From the NCBI RefSeq assembly GCF_009733595.1, contig NZ_WOFH01000012.1, positions 1 to 64,000 on the forward strand: a stretch of 64,000 bases of DNA, given 5' to 3'. Source of the DNA: Actinomadura litoris. GTDB lineage: Bacteria; Actinomycetota; Actinomycetes; Streptosporangiales; Streptosporangiaceae. Under the pieces are notes generated by a model that saw nothing but the letters and a program-made list of their open reading frames with translations, was not told where the DNA came from and searched no databases. The translations under genes were made by a program, and so were the position numbers. Below are positions 1 through 8,551 of this stretch, piece after piece (positions within the stretch are counted from its first letter, which is position 1; every line of letters starts with the position of its first letter).

Positions 1-103
1 AGAGGGAAACACCCGGTCCCATCCCGAACCCGGAAGTTAAGCCTCTCAGCGCCGATGGTACTGCATGGGGGACTGTGTGGGAGAGTAGGACGCCGCCGGA
101 CTC
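1..103 (+). rRNA. rrf: 5S ribosomal RNA, 3' portion (5' end outside window)
   Basis: The first roughly 100 bases carry the conserved 5S core, including the stretch CCCATCCCGAACCCGGAAG near position 18 and the loop E/helix IV part ending in GGGAGAGTAGGACGCCGCC. About 15-20 bases of the 5' end lie before the window. This is the last gene of an rRNA operon running on the plus strand. The exact 3' end is estimated within a few bases. Confidence 0.95.
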
Positions 104-110
104 ATTGTTG

Positions 111-142
111 GAAAGGGCCCCGCCTCACGGCGGGGCCCTTTC
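111..142 (+). terminator. Rho-independent terminator of the rRNA operon
   Basis: A perfect 14-bp stem (111-124 with 129-142) closes a four-base TCAC loop and is followed by a T-rich tract. It sits a few bases after the 5S gene and before the convergent helicase gene, so it ends rRNA transcription and, since its left flank begins with A residues, may also act on the minus strand. Confidence 0.9.
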
Positions 143-168
143 TCATTTCTGCGGTATTCGCGTGCGGC

Positions 169-1821
169 TCAGATCTCGTCGCCCGACAGCACGGTGTTCG
201 CGTCCACGATCCGGTACGCGTAGCCCTGTTCGGCGAGGAAGCGCTGCCGGTGGGCGGCGTAGTCCTGGTCCAGGGTGTCGCGGGCCACGACGGCGTAGAA
301 CCGCGCTCCCTGGCCGGACGCCTTGGGCCGCAGCAGCCGTCCGAGGCGCTGGGCCTCCTCCTGGCGGGAGCCGTAGGCCCCCGACACCTGGACGGCGACC
401 GTCGCCTCGGGAAGGTCGATGGAGAAGTTCGCGACCTTCGAGACCACCAGGACGCTGAGCTCGCCGGAGCGGAAGGCGTCGAAGAGCCGTTCGCGTTCGC
501 GGACGCGGGTCTCGCCCTTGATGACGGGGGCGTCCAGCAGCGCGCCGAGTTCGTCGAGCTGGTCGATGTACTGGCCGATGACGAGGGTCTGCTCGCCGCG
601 GTGCCGGTCGACGAGGGCCTGGACGAGCTTGGTCTTGGTGTCGGTGGTCGCGCAGAAGCGGTAGCGCTCCTCGGGCTCGGCGGTCGCGTAGGCGAGGCGC
701 TCGGAGTCGGTGAGGGTGACGCGGACCTCGACGCAGTCGGCCGGCGCGATCCAGCCCTGCGTCTCCATGTCCTTCCAGGGCGCGTCGTAGCGCTTGGGGC
801 CGATGAGGGAGAAGACGTCGCCCTCGCGCCCGTCCTCGCGGACGAGGGTGGCGGTGAGGCCGAGGCGGCGGCGGGCCTGGAGGTCGGCGGTCATCCGGAA
901 GATGGGGGCGGGCAGGAGGTGGACCTCGTCGTAGACGACCAGGCCCCAGTCGCGGGCGTCGAAGAGTTCGAGGTGGGCGTAGGCGCCCTTCCGGCGCGTG
1001 GTCATGATCTGGTAGGTGGCGATCGTGACCGGGCGGATCTCCTTCTTCGTGCCGGTGTACTCGCCGATCTCGTCCTCGGTGAGGGAGGTGCGGCGGAGGA
1101 GCTCCTGCTTCCACTGGTGGGCGGAGACGGTGTTGGTGACGAGGATCAGCGTGGTGGCCTGGGCGCGGGCCATGGCGGTGGCGCCGACGATGGTCTTGCC
1201 GGCGCCGCAGGGCAGGACGACGACGCCGGAGCCGCCGTGCCAGAACGCGTCGGCGGCGTCGCGCTGGTAGGAGCGCAGCTCCCAGCCGTCCTCGGCGAGG
1301 GAGATCGGGTGGGCCTCGCCGTCGACGTATCCGGCGAGGTCCTCGGCGGGCCAGCCGAGCTTGAGCAGGGCCTGCTTGAGGGCGCCGCGCTCGCTCGGGT
1401 GGACGGCGACGGCGTCCGCCCCGATCCGGTCGCCGATCATGCCCTTGATCTTCTTGGCGCGCAGCACCTCCTCCAGGACGGCGCGGTCGGAGGAGGACAG
1501 CACGAGCCCGGACGTCGGGTGCTTCTCCAGCCGCAGCCGCCCGTACCGGGCCATGGTGTCGGCGACGTCCACGAGGAGGGCGTGCGGGACGGGGTAGCGG
1601 GAGAAGCGCAGCAGGGTGTCGACGACCTGTTCGGCGTCGTGTCCTGCGGCTCGGGCGTTCCAGAGGGCGAGCGGCGTCACGCGGTAGGTGTGGACGTGTT
1701 CGGGCGCCCGTTCGAGTTCGGCGAACGGCGCGATTTCCTTGCGGCACGCGTCGGCCTGCTCGTGGTCGACCTCAAGCAGGAGGGTTTTGTCGGACTGGAC
1801 GATGAGCGGACCGTCGGACAC
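169..1821 (-). CDS. ercC3: XPB-type DNA repair helicase (superfamily 2)
   Basis: A 550-residue ATP-dependent 3'-5' DNA helicase of the XPB/Rad25 family, expected to unwind damaged DNA in nucleotide excision repair or a related process. Visible motifs are Walker A PCGAGKT at residues 204-210, the DEVH box at 298-301, the XPB-specific RED motif at 328-330 inside GLTATLVREDGRE, and a C-terminal motif VI-like QRLGRLLRP. The N-terminal roughly 180 residues are the XPB-type damage-recognition region. Length is typical for bacterial XPB. It lies immediately downstream of the rRNA operon on the opposite strand, and the partner helicase-associated gene at 2563-4953 is on the same strand, an arrangement I recall from Mycobacterium (Rv0861c/Rv0862c). 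Confidence 0.95.
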   Translation of the reverse strand: MSDGPLIVQSDKTLLLEVDHEQADACRKEIAPFAELERAPEHVHTYRVTPLALWNARAAGHDAEQVVDTLLRFSRYPVPHALLVDVADTMARYGRLRLEKHPTSGLVLSSSDRAVLEEVLRAKKIKGMIGDRIGADAVAVHPSERGALKQALLKLGWPAEDLAGYVDGEAHPISLAEDGWELRSYQRDAADAFWHGGSGVVVLPCGAGKTIVGATAMARAQATTLILVTNTVSAHQWKQELLRRTSLTEDEIGEYTGTKKEIRPVTIATYQIMTTRRKGAYAHLELFDARDWGLVVYDEVHLLPAPIFRMTADLQARRRLGLTATLVREDGREGDVFSLIGPKRYDAPWKDMETQGWIAPADCVEVRVTLTDSERLAYATAEPEERYRFCATTDTKTKLVQALVDRHRGEQTLVIGQYIDQLDELGALLDAPVIKGETRVRERERLFDAFRSGELSVLVVSKVANFSIDLPEATVAVQVSGAYGSRQEEAQRLGRLLRPKASGQGARFYAVVARDTLDQDYAAHRQRFLAEQGYAYRIVDANTVLSGDEI

Positions 1822-1970
1822 GTGGAAGCAGCCCCCCGTCAGGGATCGGTGGTGGATACCCGCCGCTGCACGCTACCCGAGGCGTGCCGGCGCGGCGGCC
1901 TCTTCGTCAACCGCCGCCGCCCGGCGAATCTTCCCGGGCGCCCCGCCCGACCTGCGTGTTCGGCCGGGTG

Positions 1971-2414
1971 TCAGACGCCGGTGGTGGAGCCGTAGTCGGG
2001 TTCGGCGCTGGCGATGAGGAGGATGTAGAGGATCACACCGATGATCCCCAGGACGATGGACGCGGCGAACAGGATCCAGCTCCACATCGTCAGTCTGCGG
2101 GCCGACTCGGGGTCGGTCTGGACGCGCCCCATCGCGACCGCGGCGAGGACGACGCCGGGGATCGCGAGGACGTTGCAGCAGGTCACGACCCCGATGATGT
2201 TGCAGATCAGCGCCGCGATGGTGGAGCCGCTGCTGCTCGGCGCGTGGGGGACGCCGGGTGGTCCGTAGCCGGGCTGTCCGTAACCGTAGCCGTATCCGGG
2301 CGGGGGCTGGCCGTAGGGGTTGCCGGACGCCCCGTATCCGCCGGCGTCCCAGCCGGCAGTCCCGCCGTAGGGGTCCTCCCAGCCAGGCGGCGGATTCCCT
2401 CCGTAGCCGCTCAC
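1971..2414 (-). CDS. Small membrane protein with Gly/Pro/Tyr-rich head (DUF4190-like)
   Basis: A 147-residue protein. The first 60 residues are low-complexity and rich in glycine, proline and tyrosine, with PPGYGYGYGQPGYGPPG-like stretches. Two hydrophobic segments follow at about residues 64-88 and 108-132, separated by a short loop containing the sequence GRVQTDPESARRL. This layout matches DUF4190-type actinobacterial membrane proteins: a disordered cytosolic head on a two-helix hairpin. It sits between the two helicase-related genes on the same strand. No catalytic motif is visible, and the function is unknown. Confidence 0.75.
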   Translation of the reverse strand: MSGYGGNPPPGWEDPYGGTAGWDAGGYGASGNPYGQPPPGYGYGYGQPGYGPPGVPHAPSSSGSTIAALICNIIGVVTCCNVLAIPGVVLAAVAMGRVQTDPESARRLTMWSWILFAASIVLGIIGVILYILLIASAEPDYGSTTGV

Positions 2415-2562
2415 AGGCGGCCTCCCCTCATTGCGCGATCGTCGGCCGATGCCGAGTCGAGGGTGGCACGTTACCGGTCCGGTACGTCACCCCGTTTGAC
2501 ACTCCGGGTGCTTCGCCGGTTCCATCCGGCCGAAGCCGGCCGTGCCCCGCATATCCGGGGCG

Positions 2563-4953
2563 TCAGGCGGCGGGGTCGTCGTCCAGTTCGGAGACGCCGG
2601 TGATGCGGTGCAGCGCGAACCGGTGCACGGCGGCGCGGGTGGCGTCGAAGCCGGTGAGGAAGCCGCCCTCGACGCGGACGGGTTCCACGATGCGGCTGGA
2701 CGCCTGGCCCTGCTGGTCGAGGTAGCCGATCCAGACGCGGCCGCCGCGTTCGACGGCGGCGCGGAGCCGCTCGATGGTCGCGATCGCGGGGGAGCGCGGC
2801 GGGTCGCCGGCGGGCGTTTCCGCGCGGAGCCTGGCCTGTTCGGCGCCGTGCCGGGACGCCTCGTCGCCCGCGCGCAGCGCCCGCACGGCCGCGGAGATCA
2901 TCGTGTCGTCCGCGGTCTCGCCCGGACGGACCCGGACGATCTCGGCGGTGGGCGGCGGCTCGGAGCGCTGCGCGTCCGGCCGGGTCACGATCACGCCGCC
3001 GCCGGGGGACTCGGCGACCGGCGCGAGACCCATCGCGCGGAAGCCGTCGAGCAGGTCGGCGCGGTGCAGGCTCGACGCGAGGACGGTGGGCGCGAGCCGG
3101 TGCAGGCGCAGCGGGTCGGAGCGGCGGTCGGCGAGGATCTCGTCGAGCGTGGCGGAGGAGTCGGTCCTGACGTAGGACGCGAGGGTCCCGACACGCAGGT
3201 GCCCGTGGCGGCGGGCGACGTCGTCGATCAGGTAGGTGAGCGGCTGCGGCAGCGGCGTCGCGGAGTGCCGGGCGAGCAGGTCGGTGACGTCCGCGGCGGT
3301 GCGGCCCGCGTCCAGCGCCCGCCGGAGCGACTCGGGCGTGAACCGGTAGACGGTCGCGCCGCCGGTGGACTCCACGTCGGCGGCGAGCGCCAGCTCCCGC
3401 GACAGCTCGGTGACCAGCGGGCCGGGCGCGATCGCGGTCAGGTCGGCCTGGATGACGATCTTGTCGATGGGCGCGGGGAGGTATTTCTCCAGGACGGGTT
3501 CGGGGTCGTCGCCGGCGAGCAGGTCGCGGGCGAAGGGGGCCAGCTCGCCGAACCCGGTGAGGCCGAGCACGGCGGCCTCGCGCAGCGTCCAGCCGAGCAG
3601 CCGGTCCCTGGCGGGGCCGCCCCGGCGGGGGCGCAGCCACGCCACCCGGGCGCGCAGCGTGTCGGCGTCGACGGCCACGCCCGGGCCCGCTCCGGCGAGC
3701 ACCTCCAGGGTCGTCCGGCGGACGGCGGGAGCGCTGCCGCGCACCATCGCCTCGCTCAGCGCGTTGATCAGCCGGTCGCGGTCGTCGCGCTCCCCGGCGA
3801 GCCCGGCGGCGCGGTCGGACTTCAGCCAGCCGCGCGCCAGCTCGGTCCAGCGGCCGGGGGTGTCGCGCATCAGCCACAGGTCGTAGGCGGGGGTCGGCAG
3901 CCACTCGCCGTCCAGGTCGCCGCTGCGGGTGAGCAGGCCCGCCGCGTAGGCGACCTCGGCGAGCAGCGCGGCCTTCCACTCCGGGACGTCCAGCAGCGTC
4001 GCGGCGGCGCGCAGGTCGCGGACGGCGAGGCCGCCGCTGCGCAGCACGGGCGGCGGGTCGAGGCCCCACCGCTCCAGCAGCTCCTCGATGAGCCGGACGG
4101 CGTTGAACGCCTCCCCCGCGGCGGCCCGCACCACCATGTCCTCGCGGCGCGGCGCGGGCTGCGCTCCGCCCGCGCCCGAGGTCAGCGGCGGCGGGGTGGC
4201 GGACACGTCCTGGAAGAGGCGTCCGCCGCGCAGGTGGAGGGCGATCTCGCGGGGGAGGGTGACCGTGCGGTCGTCCTCGGCGGCGAGCAGGCCGCGCGCG
4301 AGCAGCGCCTCGATCGGGGTGGTGGCGGTGCCGATCCGGACGGGACGGCGCGCGTCGGCGACGCGTCCGACGGGCGGCCCCCACATGAGCTGTTCGAGGG
4401 CGGCGCGGGCGTCCGGGCCGGCGTCCTCGATCAGGGGGCCGGGGTCGTCCAGCAGTTCGGCGAGGCGGCGCAGCAGCCGGCCGGAGTCGGCGAAGCCGCG
4501 CGGCGCCTCGCCCTCCAGGTCGGTGACCAGCGCGCCGAGCCGCTCGGCCGAATAGCCCGCGAAGACCTCCTGGACGGGCGGCCCGAGCCCCGCCGGATGC
4601 GGCAGGCCCTGCCGGAGGCCCGGGGCGGTGGCCGGGCGGTCCTCGCCCCACACCAGCCCGAACCGGCGGAGCGTGCCGAGCGCCGCCTCGACCTCGCCGG
4701 AGGTGGCCTCCAGCGCGGCGGCGAGCGCGTCCGGCTCCACGGGCGGCGGCAGGACGAGCAGCGCCTCCAGCAGCGCGAGGTTGAAGCGGTCGAGCCGGTC
4801 GAGCGCCCGGGAGATCGCGGCGGGCGTGGCGGCGCGGGCGGCGAGCGCGGTCAGGTCGGCGGGGACGGGCGCGAGGAGTTCCGGGCGCGCGGACAGCAGC
4901 GCGCGAAGGTCGTCGTCCCCTCGCGCGCGCAGCCAGTCCGCGTAGGTCTCCAT
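2563..4953 (-). CDS. Helicase-associated protein with C-terminal WYL-like domain
   Basis: A 796-residue protein of the actinobacterial helicase-associated family (XPB/Ssl2-like C-terminal domain, Helicase_C_3). No Walker A or DEAD-like motif is visible, so it is probably not itself a helicase. The N-terminal half is made of alanine/leucine-rich helical winged-helix-like repeats. The last 75 residues, with WIGYLDQQGQ followed by VEPVRVEGGFLTGFD and a terminal HRITGV, look like a WYL sensor domain. The gene lies upstream of the XPB helicase on the same strand, with one small gene between. A role as partner or regulator of the helicase is an inference from that neighbourhood. Confidence 0.85.
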   Translation of the reverse strand: METYADWLRARGDDDLRALLSARPELLAPVPADLTALAARAATPAAISRALDRLDRFNLALLEALLVLPPPVEPDALAAALEATSGEVEAALGTLRRFGLVWGEDRPATAPGLRQGLPHPAGLGPPVQEVFAGYSAERLGALVTDLEGEAPRGFADSGRLLRRLAELLDDPGPLIEDAGPDARAALEQLMWGPPVGRVADARRPVRIGTATTPIEALLARGLLAAEDDRTVTLPREIALHLRGGRLFQDVSATPPPLTSGAGGAQPAPRREDMVVRAAAGEAFNAVRLIEELLERWGLDPPPVLRSGGLAVRDLRAAATLLDVPEWKAALLAEVAYAAGLLTRSGDLDGEWLPTPAYDLWLMRDTPGRWTELARGWLKSDRAAGLAGERDDRDRLINALSEAMVRGSAPAVRRTTLEVLAGAGPGVAVDADTLRARVAWLRPRRGGPARDRLLGWTLREAAVLGLTGFGELAPFARDLLAGDDPEPVLEKYLPAPIDKIVIQADLTAIAPGPLVTELSRELALAADVESTGGATVYRFTPESLRRALDAGRTAADVTDLLARHSATPLPQPLTYLIDDVARRHGHLRVGTLASYVRTDSSATLDEILADRRSDPLRLHRLAPTVLASSLHRADLLDGFRAMGLAPVAESPGGGVIVTRPDAQRSEPPPTAEIVRVRPGETADDTMISAAVRALRAGDEASRHGAEQARLRAETPAGDPPRSPAIATIERLRAAVERGGRVWIGYLDQQGQASSRIVEPVRVEGGFLTGFDATRAAVHRFALHRITGVSELDDDPAA

Positions 4954-5101
4954 GCGTTCCCCAACCTTAGGTGCCGTGCGGCCCGTGCCGTGCGCCGCGC
5001 GTCACCGCGCATCCGACACCGGGCCCCATCAGCGTAGGAGCACGAACGTGCTGGGTGTTACGCGCGTCCGTCCGCCGGTCGGGGGAAACGCCGGGCGGGG
5101 G

Positions 5102-5719
5102 TCAGGACGCGGGCGTGCGCGCCGCGGTCACCAGCCCGAGCCCGAGCCGCGCCCAGCTCCGCACGAACCGCTGCTCGTCGACGCGCGCCGGCGGCTCGTA
5201 CATCGACTCGGTCGCCAGCCAGTAGTTGACGACCGCGCCGCCGAGGACGGCCGCGACCGCGGGCCAGTCCTCGTCGGCGCCGAGAAGTTCCGGCTGGGCG
5301 GACAGCCAGGCCGCGATGCCGTCGTAGAGCGGGTTGACGATGCCCTCGCGCATCTCCGCGACGAGGTTCGGGAACTGGTCGAGGTCGCGGAACAGCACCC
5401 GGATCAGGTCCTGCTCCTCGCGCATCTTCGCCAGCCCGGCCTGGCACGTCATCCGCAGCCGGGTCTCCAGCGGGCGGTCGGCGAAGGCGGTCGCGTGCGC
5501 GAGCGCGTCGCCGACCTGCCGCCGCGTCCGCTCGATGTGCTCGCGGACGGCGGCGGTGAGCACCTCCTCCTTGGACCGGAAGTGCCGGTAGAGGCCGCCC
5601 GCGCCCGGGGAGAGCCCCGCGGCGGCCTCGATCTCGGCGACCGAGGTGGCCGCGTAGCCCCGGTCGGCGAACAGCCGCAGCGACTCGACCACGATCCGCT
5701 CGCGGGTAGACGTCGTCAT
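5102..5719 (-). CDS. TetR/AcrR family transcriptional regulator
   Basis: A 205-residue repressor-type regulator. Residues 4-50 form the TetR DNA-binding domain (RERIVVESLRLFADRGYAAT, then EIEAAAGLSPGAGGLYRHF and SKEEVL). The rest is a helical ligand-binding domain with no motif pointing to a specific ligand. I chose the ATG at 5719 because the TetR domain starts directly after it; an upstream extension in the same frame is not TetR-like. It is divergent from the GNAT-like gene at 5887. The target is unknown. Confidence 0.9.
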   Translation of the reverse strand: MTTSTRERIVVESLRLFADRGYAATSVAEIEAAAGLSPGAGGLYRHFRSKEEVLTAAVREHIERTRRQVGDALAHATAFADRPLETRLRMTCQAGLAKMREEQDLIRVLFRDLDQFPNLVAEMREGIVNPLYDGIAAWLSAQPELLGADEDWPAVAAVLGGAVVNYWLATESMYEPPARVDEQRFVRSWARLGLGLVTAARTPAS

Positions 5720-5886
5720 GGTGATGAATTCCTCCGCGAGAACAGTAAGGCATCGCCGACCTGCGAGTCCCTGCCCGCCGCCCGGCGCGCCCGAATCGGT
5801 GATCTGTCTCGCTCCGGGCCTGGGGCGACTAGAGTTCTGTGCTCTGCGCCCCGTAGCCGAAGGGGCGTCGCCGGAAGGGTCGACGG

Positions 5887-6375
5887 ATGTTCGTTTCTCC
5901 ACGGAAGGCGGGCCCCGGGGTCTTCCTCCCCGAGGAGTTCGTGGTCCCCACGCTCGTCGCCGGGGCACGCTTCCAGATCCGCCCGATCACGGTGTCGGAC
6001 GTGGTCAAGGACTACGGCGCGGTGATCGGCAGCCTCGGACGGCTGGCCGGGCGGTTCGGCCCCGAGTGGGGCTGGCCCGGCGATGAGTTCACCTTCGAGC
6101 AGGCGCTCATCGACGTCGCCTGGCTGCAGAAGGAAGGCCAGCTCAGGCGGTCCTTCAGCTACGTCGTGATCACACCGGACGGGGAGCGCCAGCTCGGCCG
6201 GATCCACGTCGCCCCCTCCGACACCCCCGACGCCGACGCGGTCGTCGTGTTCTGGGTCCGCGCCGACGAGGAGAACTCCGCGCTGGAGAAGGAGCTCGAC
6301 GTGTTCGTCCGCGAATGGGTCACGACGGCATGGCCCTTCGAGACCGTCCGTTTCCCGGGACGCGAAGGCGACTGA
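5887..6375 (+). CDS. GNAT-like acyltransferase-fold protein
   Basis: A 162-residue protein resembling small actinobacterial proteins of the GNAT acetyltransferase superfamily: an N-terminal recognition segment RFQIRPITVSDVVKDY at about residue 29, a central strand pattern RSFSYVVITPDGERQLGRIHV, and a final segment VVVFWVRADEENSALEKELDVFVREWV. The canonical acetyl-CoA loop (Q/RxxGxG/A) is not obvious, so catalysis is uncertain. It is transcribed away from the TetR gene at 5102-5719 across a 167-bp gap, so it may be that regulator's target. Confidence 0.6.
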   Translation: MFVSPRKAGPGVFLPEEFVVPTLVAGARFQIRPITVSDVVKDYGAVIGSLGRLAGRFGPEWGWPGDEFTFEQALIDVAWLQKEGQLRRSFSYVVITPDGERQLGRIHVAPSDTPDADAVVVFWVRADEENSALEKELDVFVREWVTTAWPFETVRFPGREGD

Positions 6376-6447
6376 CCGGCGGCGGCCAGGTGAGGGTTTC
6401 CTGACCTTCCGGTAGGGGGTGTCCGTTTCGGCGCTCCCGGTGGCGGG

Positions 6448-7059
6448 TCAGCGGAGGCGGCGGAGGGCGCCGACGGCGGCCCGGCCGGCGAGCAGGTAGA
6501 CCAGGCCGGCGAGCCCGTAGTTGACCGCGATCTCCGCCTTGGCGTTCGAGGGCTGGAAGACGTCCTTGAACTCCCAGGCCAGGCCGTGCGCGCGGGCCCC
6601 GGCCCAGCGGACGATCTCGTTGCCGGGGTTGGCCTCGAACGCCGTGAACACGATGTGGGCGGCGAGGATCGCCACGACGACCGTCGTGGCGATCGAGACG
6701 GCGGCCGCGACCAGGTCCACGGCGCGCCGCCGGACGGCGGCCCCCCGGATCCTGAACCGCGCGCGCCGCGCGGACGGCTCGCGCTTGGCCGAGGGTTCGC
6801 GCCCGGCGGAGGGTTCGCGTCCGGCGGAGGGTTCGCGTCCGGCGGAGGGTTCGCGTCCGGCGGAGGGTTCGCGTCCGGCCGGCGGCTCGCGCTCGGCGGA
6901 CGGCGCGGTCTCGGCGGGCGAGGGGCGGCCGAGCGGCGGCCGGGGGCCGACGGAGGTCGCCCGCGCGGCGGGCGCCGTGCCCGGTTCGGGCGCCGGTTCG
7001 GGGCCGGGCACCGGATCGGTGGCGGGCGCCGGTTCGGGGGCGGGTCGGGGTTCGGTCAT
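6448..7059 (-). CDS. Membrane protein with EPSAGR tandem repeats
   Basis: A 203-residue protein of unknown function. The first 50 residues are Pro/Glu/Ala-rich. Residues about 54-96 carry roughly seven tandem hexapeptides of the form REPSAG, coded by an 18-bp DNA repeat. A basic stretch (RRARFRIRGAAVRRR) follows, then two hydrophobic segments at about 112-138 and 178-196. The likely topology is a disordered, charged cytosolic head attached to a two-helix membrane anchor. The homologous core is the membrane part; repeat number should vary between strains. Confidence 0.7.
   Translation of the reverse strand: MTEPRPAPEPAPATDPVPGPEPAPEPGTAPAARATSVGPRPPLGRPSPAETAPSAEREPPAGREPSAGREPSAGREPSAGREPSAGREPSAKREPSARRARFRIRGAAVRRRAVDLVAAAVSIATTVVVAILAAHIVFTAFEANPGNEIVRWAGARAHGLAWEFKDVFQPSNAKAEIAVNYGLAGLVYLLAGRAAVGALRRLR
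6773..6898. repeat. 18-bp tandem repeat inside a membrane-protein gene
   Basis: Seven consecutive 18-bp units. Units at 6809, 6827 and 6845 are identical; flanking units differ by one to five bases. The period is a multiple of three, so expansion or loss leaves the reading frame intact and changes only the length of the REPSAG peptide array. Confidence 0.9.
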
Positions 7060-7396
7060 GGGGCTCTCCTGGACGGGGCCGGTCGGGCCGCCCTTGGGTC
7101 TCCGGTGGGGTGTTCCAGCCCTCTGTTTTCCCTGGTCAGGCGGTTTGTGCGGGGGAGGTCGGGTATATCGGCCATACGGGTGGCCGTCCTCGCCGATCGG
7201 GCAGGCCAGTTCCGGTCGGCGGGAAAAACGGCGGCGCCTGCGTGAGAAGGTCCCCGCGCTCTCCTACTCGGATCCCGTCGCATCGCCACTACCGGGAGGG
7301 CGCGGGTCCTCGCGTTCGGGCCCCTCCGGCCCGCCCCGGCGCCTTCGGCGCGGGTGCGCGGCTTTTCCATCATGACCGACCTTTACCCTGTGTGGC
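7060..7396. other. 337-bp intergenic region, divergent, no gene recognised
   Basis: This lies between two divergent genes and probably contains both promoters. The segment TACCCT at 7385-7390 stands 6 bp before the GTG of the HAD gene and fits a TANNNT -10 box of a leaderless transcript. A GTATATC at about 7168 is the only AT-rich island otherwise. I see no credible RNA gene or coding region in it. Confidence 0.4.
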
Positions 7397-8053
7397 GTGC
7401 CGGAACTGTCCTCTTCGCGAATCCGCCCGTCCGTGCCGACCGGCGGCGTGCCCGCCGTCGGCTTCGACCTCGACCTGACGCTGGCCGACACCCGCGCGGG
7501 GATCAGCGCGGTGTACGCGGCGCTCGCCGCCGAGACCGGCGTCGCCATCGACACCGCGCAGGTCGTCCGGCGGATCGGGCCGCCGCTGGAGGTGGAGCTC
7601 GCGTACTGGTTCCCGCCCGGCGACGTCCCGGCGATGGCGGCACGGTACCGGGCGATGTACGCCGATGTGGCCGTTCCGGCGACCGTGGTCATGCCGGGCG
7701 CGGTCGCGGCGCTGGAGGCGGTCCGGGCGCGCGGCGGGCGGATCGTCGTGGTGTCCGGGAAGAACCAGGCCGACACCGAGCGGACCGTCCGCTACCTCGG
7801 GCTGGAGGTGGACGCCGTGGTCGGCGGCCTGTTCGGCGCCGACAAGGGGGTCGCGCTCCGCGAGCACGGCGCCCGCGCCTACATCGGCGACCACACGGGT
7901 GACGTGGACGCCGCGCGGGCGGCGTCGGCGGTGTCGGTCGCGGTCGCGACCGGCTCGTTCGACTCCGCCGCCCTGAGCGCCTACGGGGCCGACGTCGTCC
8001 TGCCGGACCTGCGCCCCTTCCCCGGCTGGCTGGACGGCTTCCGGCTCGGCTGA
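7397..8053 (+). CDS. HAD-family phosphatase (phosphoglycolate phosphatase-like)
   Basis: A 218-residue haloacid dehalogenase hydrolase. Motif I is DLDLTLADT, giving the nucleophile and acid-base aspartates. A cap with VVRRIGPPL follows. Motif II is VVVSGKNQ, motif III is the lysine in GADKGVAL, and motif IV is YIGDHTGDV. The substrate is likely a small phosphorylated metabolite such as phosphoglycolate or a pyrophosphate; the sequence does not decide. The GTG start fits a -10-like TACCCT just upstream and a leaderless message. The gene runs in the same direction as the cold-shock gene that follows 87 bp later. Confidence 0.88.
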   Translation: MPELSSSRIRPSVPTGGVPAVGFDLDLTLADTRAGISAVYAALAAETGVAIDTAQVVRRIGPPLEVELAYWFPPGDVPAMAARYRAMYADVAVPATVVMPGAVAALEAVRARGGRIVVVSGKNQADTERTVRYLGLEVDAVVGGLFGADKGVALREHGARAYIGDHTGDVDAARAASAVSVAVATGSFDSAALSAYGADVVLPDLRPFPGWLDGFRLG

Positions 8054-8073
8054 TCCACCGGCGGATATTCGTG

Positions 8074-8102
8074 TTCACCGGGTCGTGGCGAGGCACTAAT
8101 CT
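8074..8102 (+). promoter_or_regulatory. Sigma-70-type promoter of the cold-shock gene
   Basis: TTCACC at 8074-8079 and TAATCT at 8097-8102 are separated by exactly 17 bp. Transcription would start near 8109, giving a leader of about 32 bases before the GTG at 8141. Confidence 0.6.
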
Positions 8103-8140
8103 TGGGGCCAATTCATGACGATTACCAGACGAGGTCTCCG

Positions 8141-8536
8141 GTGCCGACTGGCAAGGTCAAGTGGTACGACCCCGACAAGGGTTTCGGCTTCCTCACCCGC
8201 GACGACGGCGGTGAGGTCTTCGTGCACTCCTCGGCCCTGCCGGGCGGGGTGACGACGCTCAAGCCCGGCCAGCGCATCGAGTTCGGGGTGGTCGAGGGGC
8301 GGCGCGGGCAGCAGGCGCTGTCGGTGCGGGTCCTGGACACCCTGCCGTCGGTCGAGAAGACCATCGCCAAGCAGCGCCGCAAGAAACCCGACGAGATGGT
8401 CCTGATCACCGAGGACCTGATCAAGCTGCTGGACGGGATCTCCACCACCTACCGGCGGGGCAAGCACCCGGCCCCGGCCGAGGCGAAGAAGATCGCGACG
8501 GTGCTCCGCGCGGTCGCCGACGACCTGCACCCCTGA
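8141..8536 (+). CDS. cspB: Cold-shock domain protein with C-terminal extension (CspB-like)
   Basis: A 131-residue single-strand nucleic-acid-binding protein. Residues 1-66 are the cold-shock domain with both RNP motifs (KGFGFLTR and VFVHSSAL). A further 65-residue basic/helical tail, beginning near PSVEKTIAKQRRKK, is an actinobacterial extension seen in long CspB proteins (M. tuberculosis Rv0871 is about 135 residues). I chose the GTG at 8141 because GAGG lies about 6 bp upstream and the domain begins there; an upstream ATG at 8102 would overlap the predicted promoter. It likely acts as an RNA chaperone. It converges on the MFS gene, 15 bp away. Confidence 0.9.
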   Translation: MPTGKVKWYDPDKGFGFLTRDDGGEVFVHSSALPGGVTTLKPGQRIEFGVVEGRRGQQALSVRVLDTLPSVEKTIAKQRRKKPDEMVLITEDLIKLLDGISTTYRRGKHPAPAEAKKIATVLRAVADDLHP

Positions 8537-8551
8537 CCCCGGGGTCCGCGC

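Noticed and set aside
169..4953. XPB pair as a phage-defence island
   Set aside because: No defence-type neighbours (nucleases, methylases, integrase) are present and the gene order looks ancestral.
2542..5037. 831-codon open frame on the plus strand opposite the helicase-associated gene
   Set aside because: It is a GC-rich antisense shadow with Gly/Arg/Ala-rich low complexity and no domain; the minus-strand gene carries the real motifs.
7060..7396. Riboswitch-like leader before the HAD gene
   Set aside because: I looked for c-di-AMP, cobalamin and other motifs and saw none; the promoter box suggests a leaderless mRNA.
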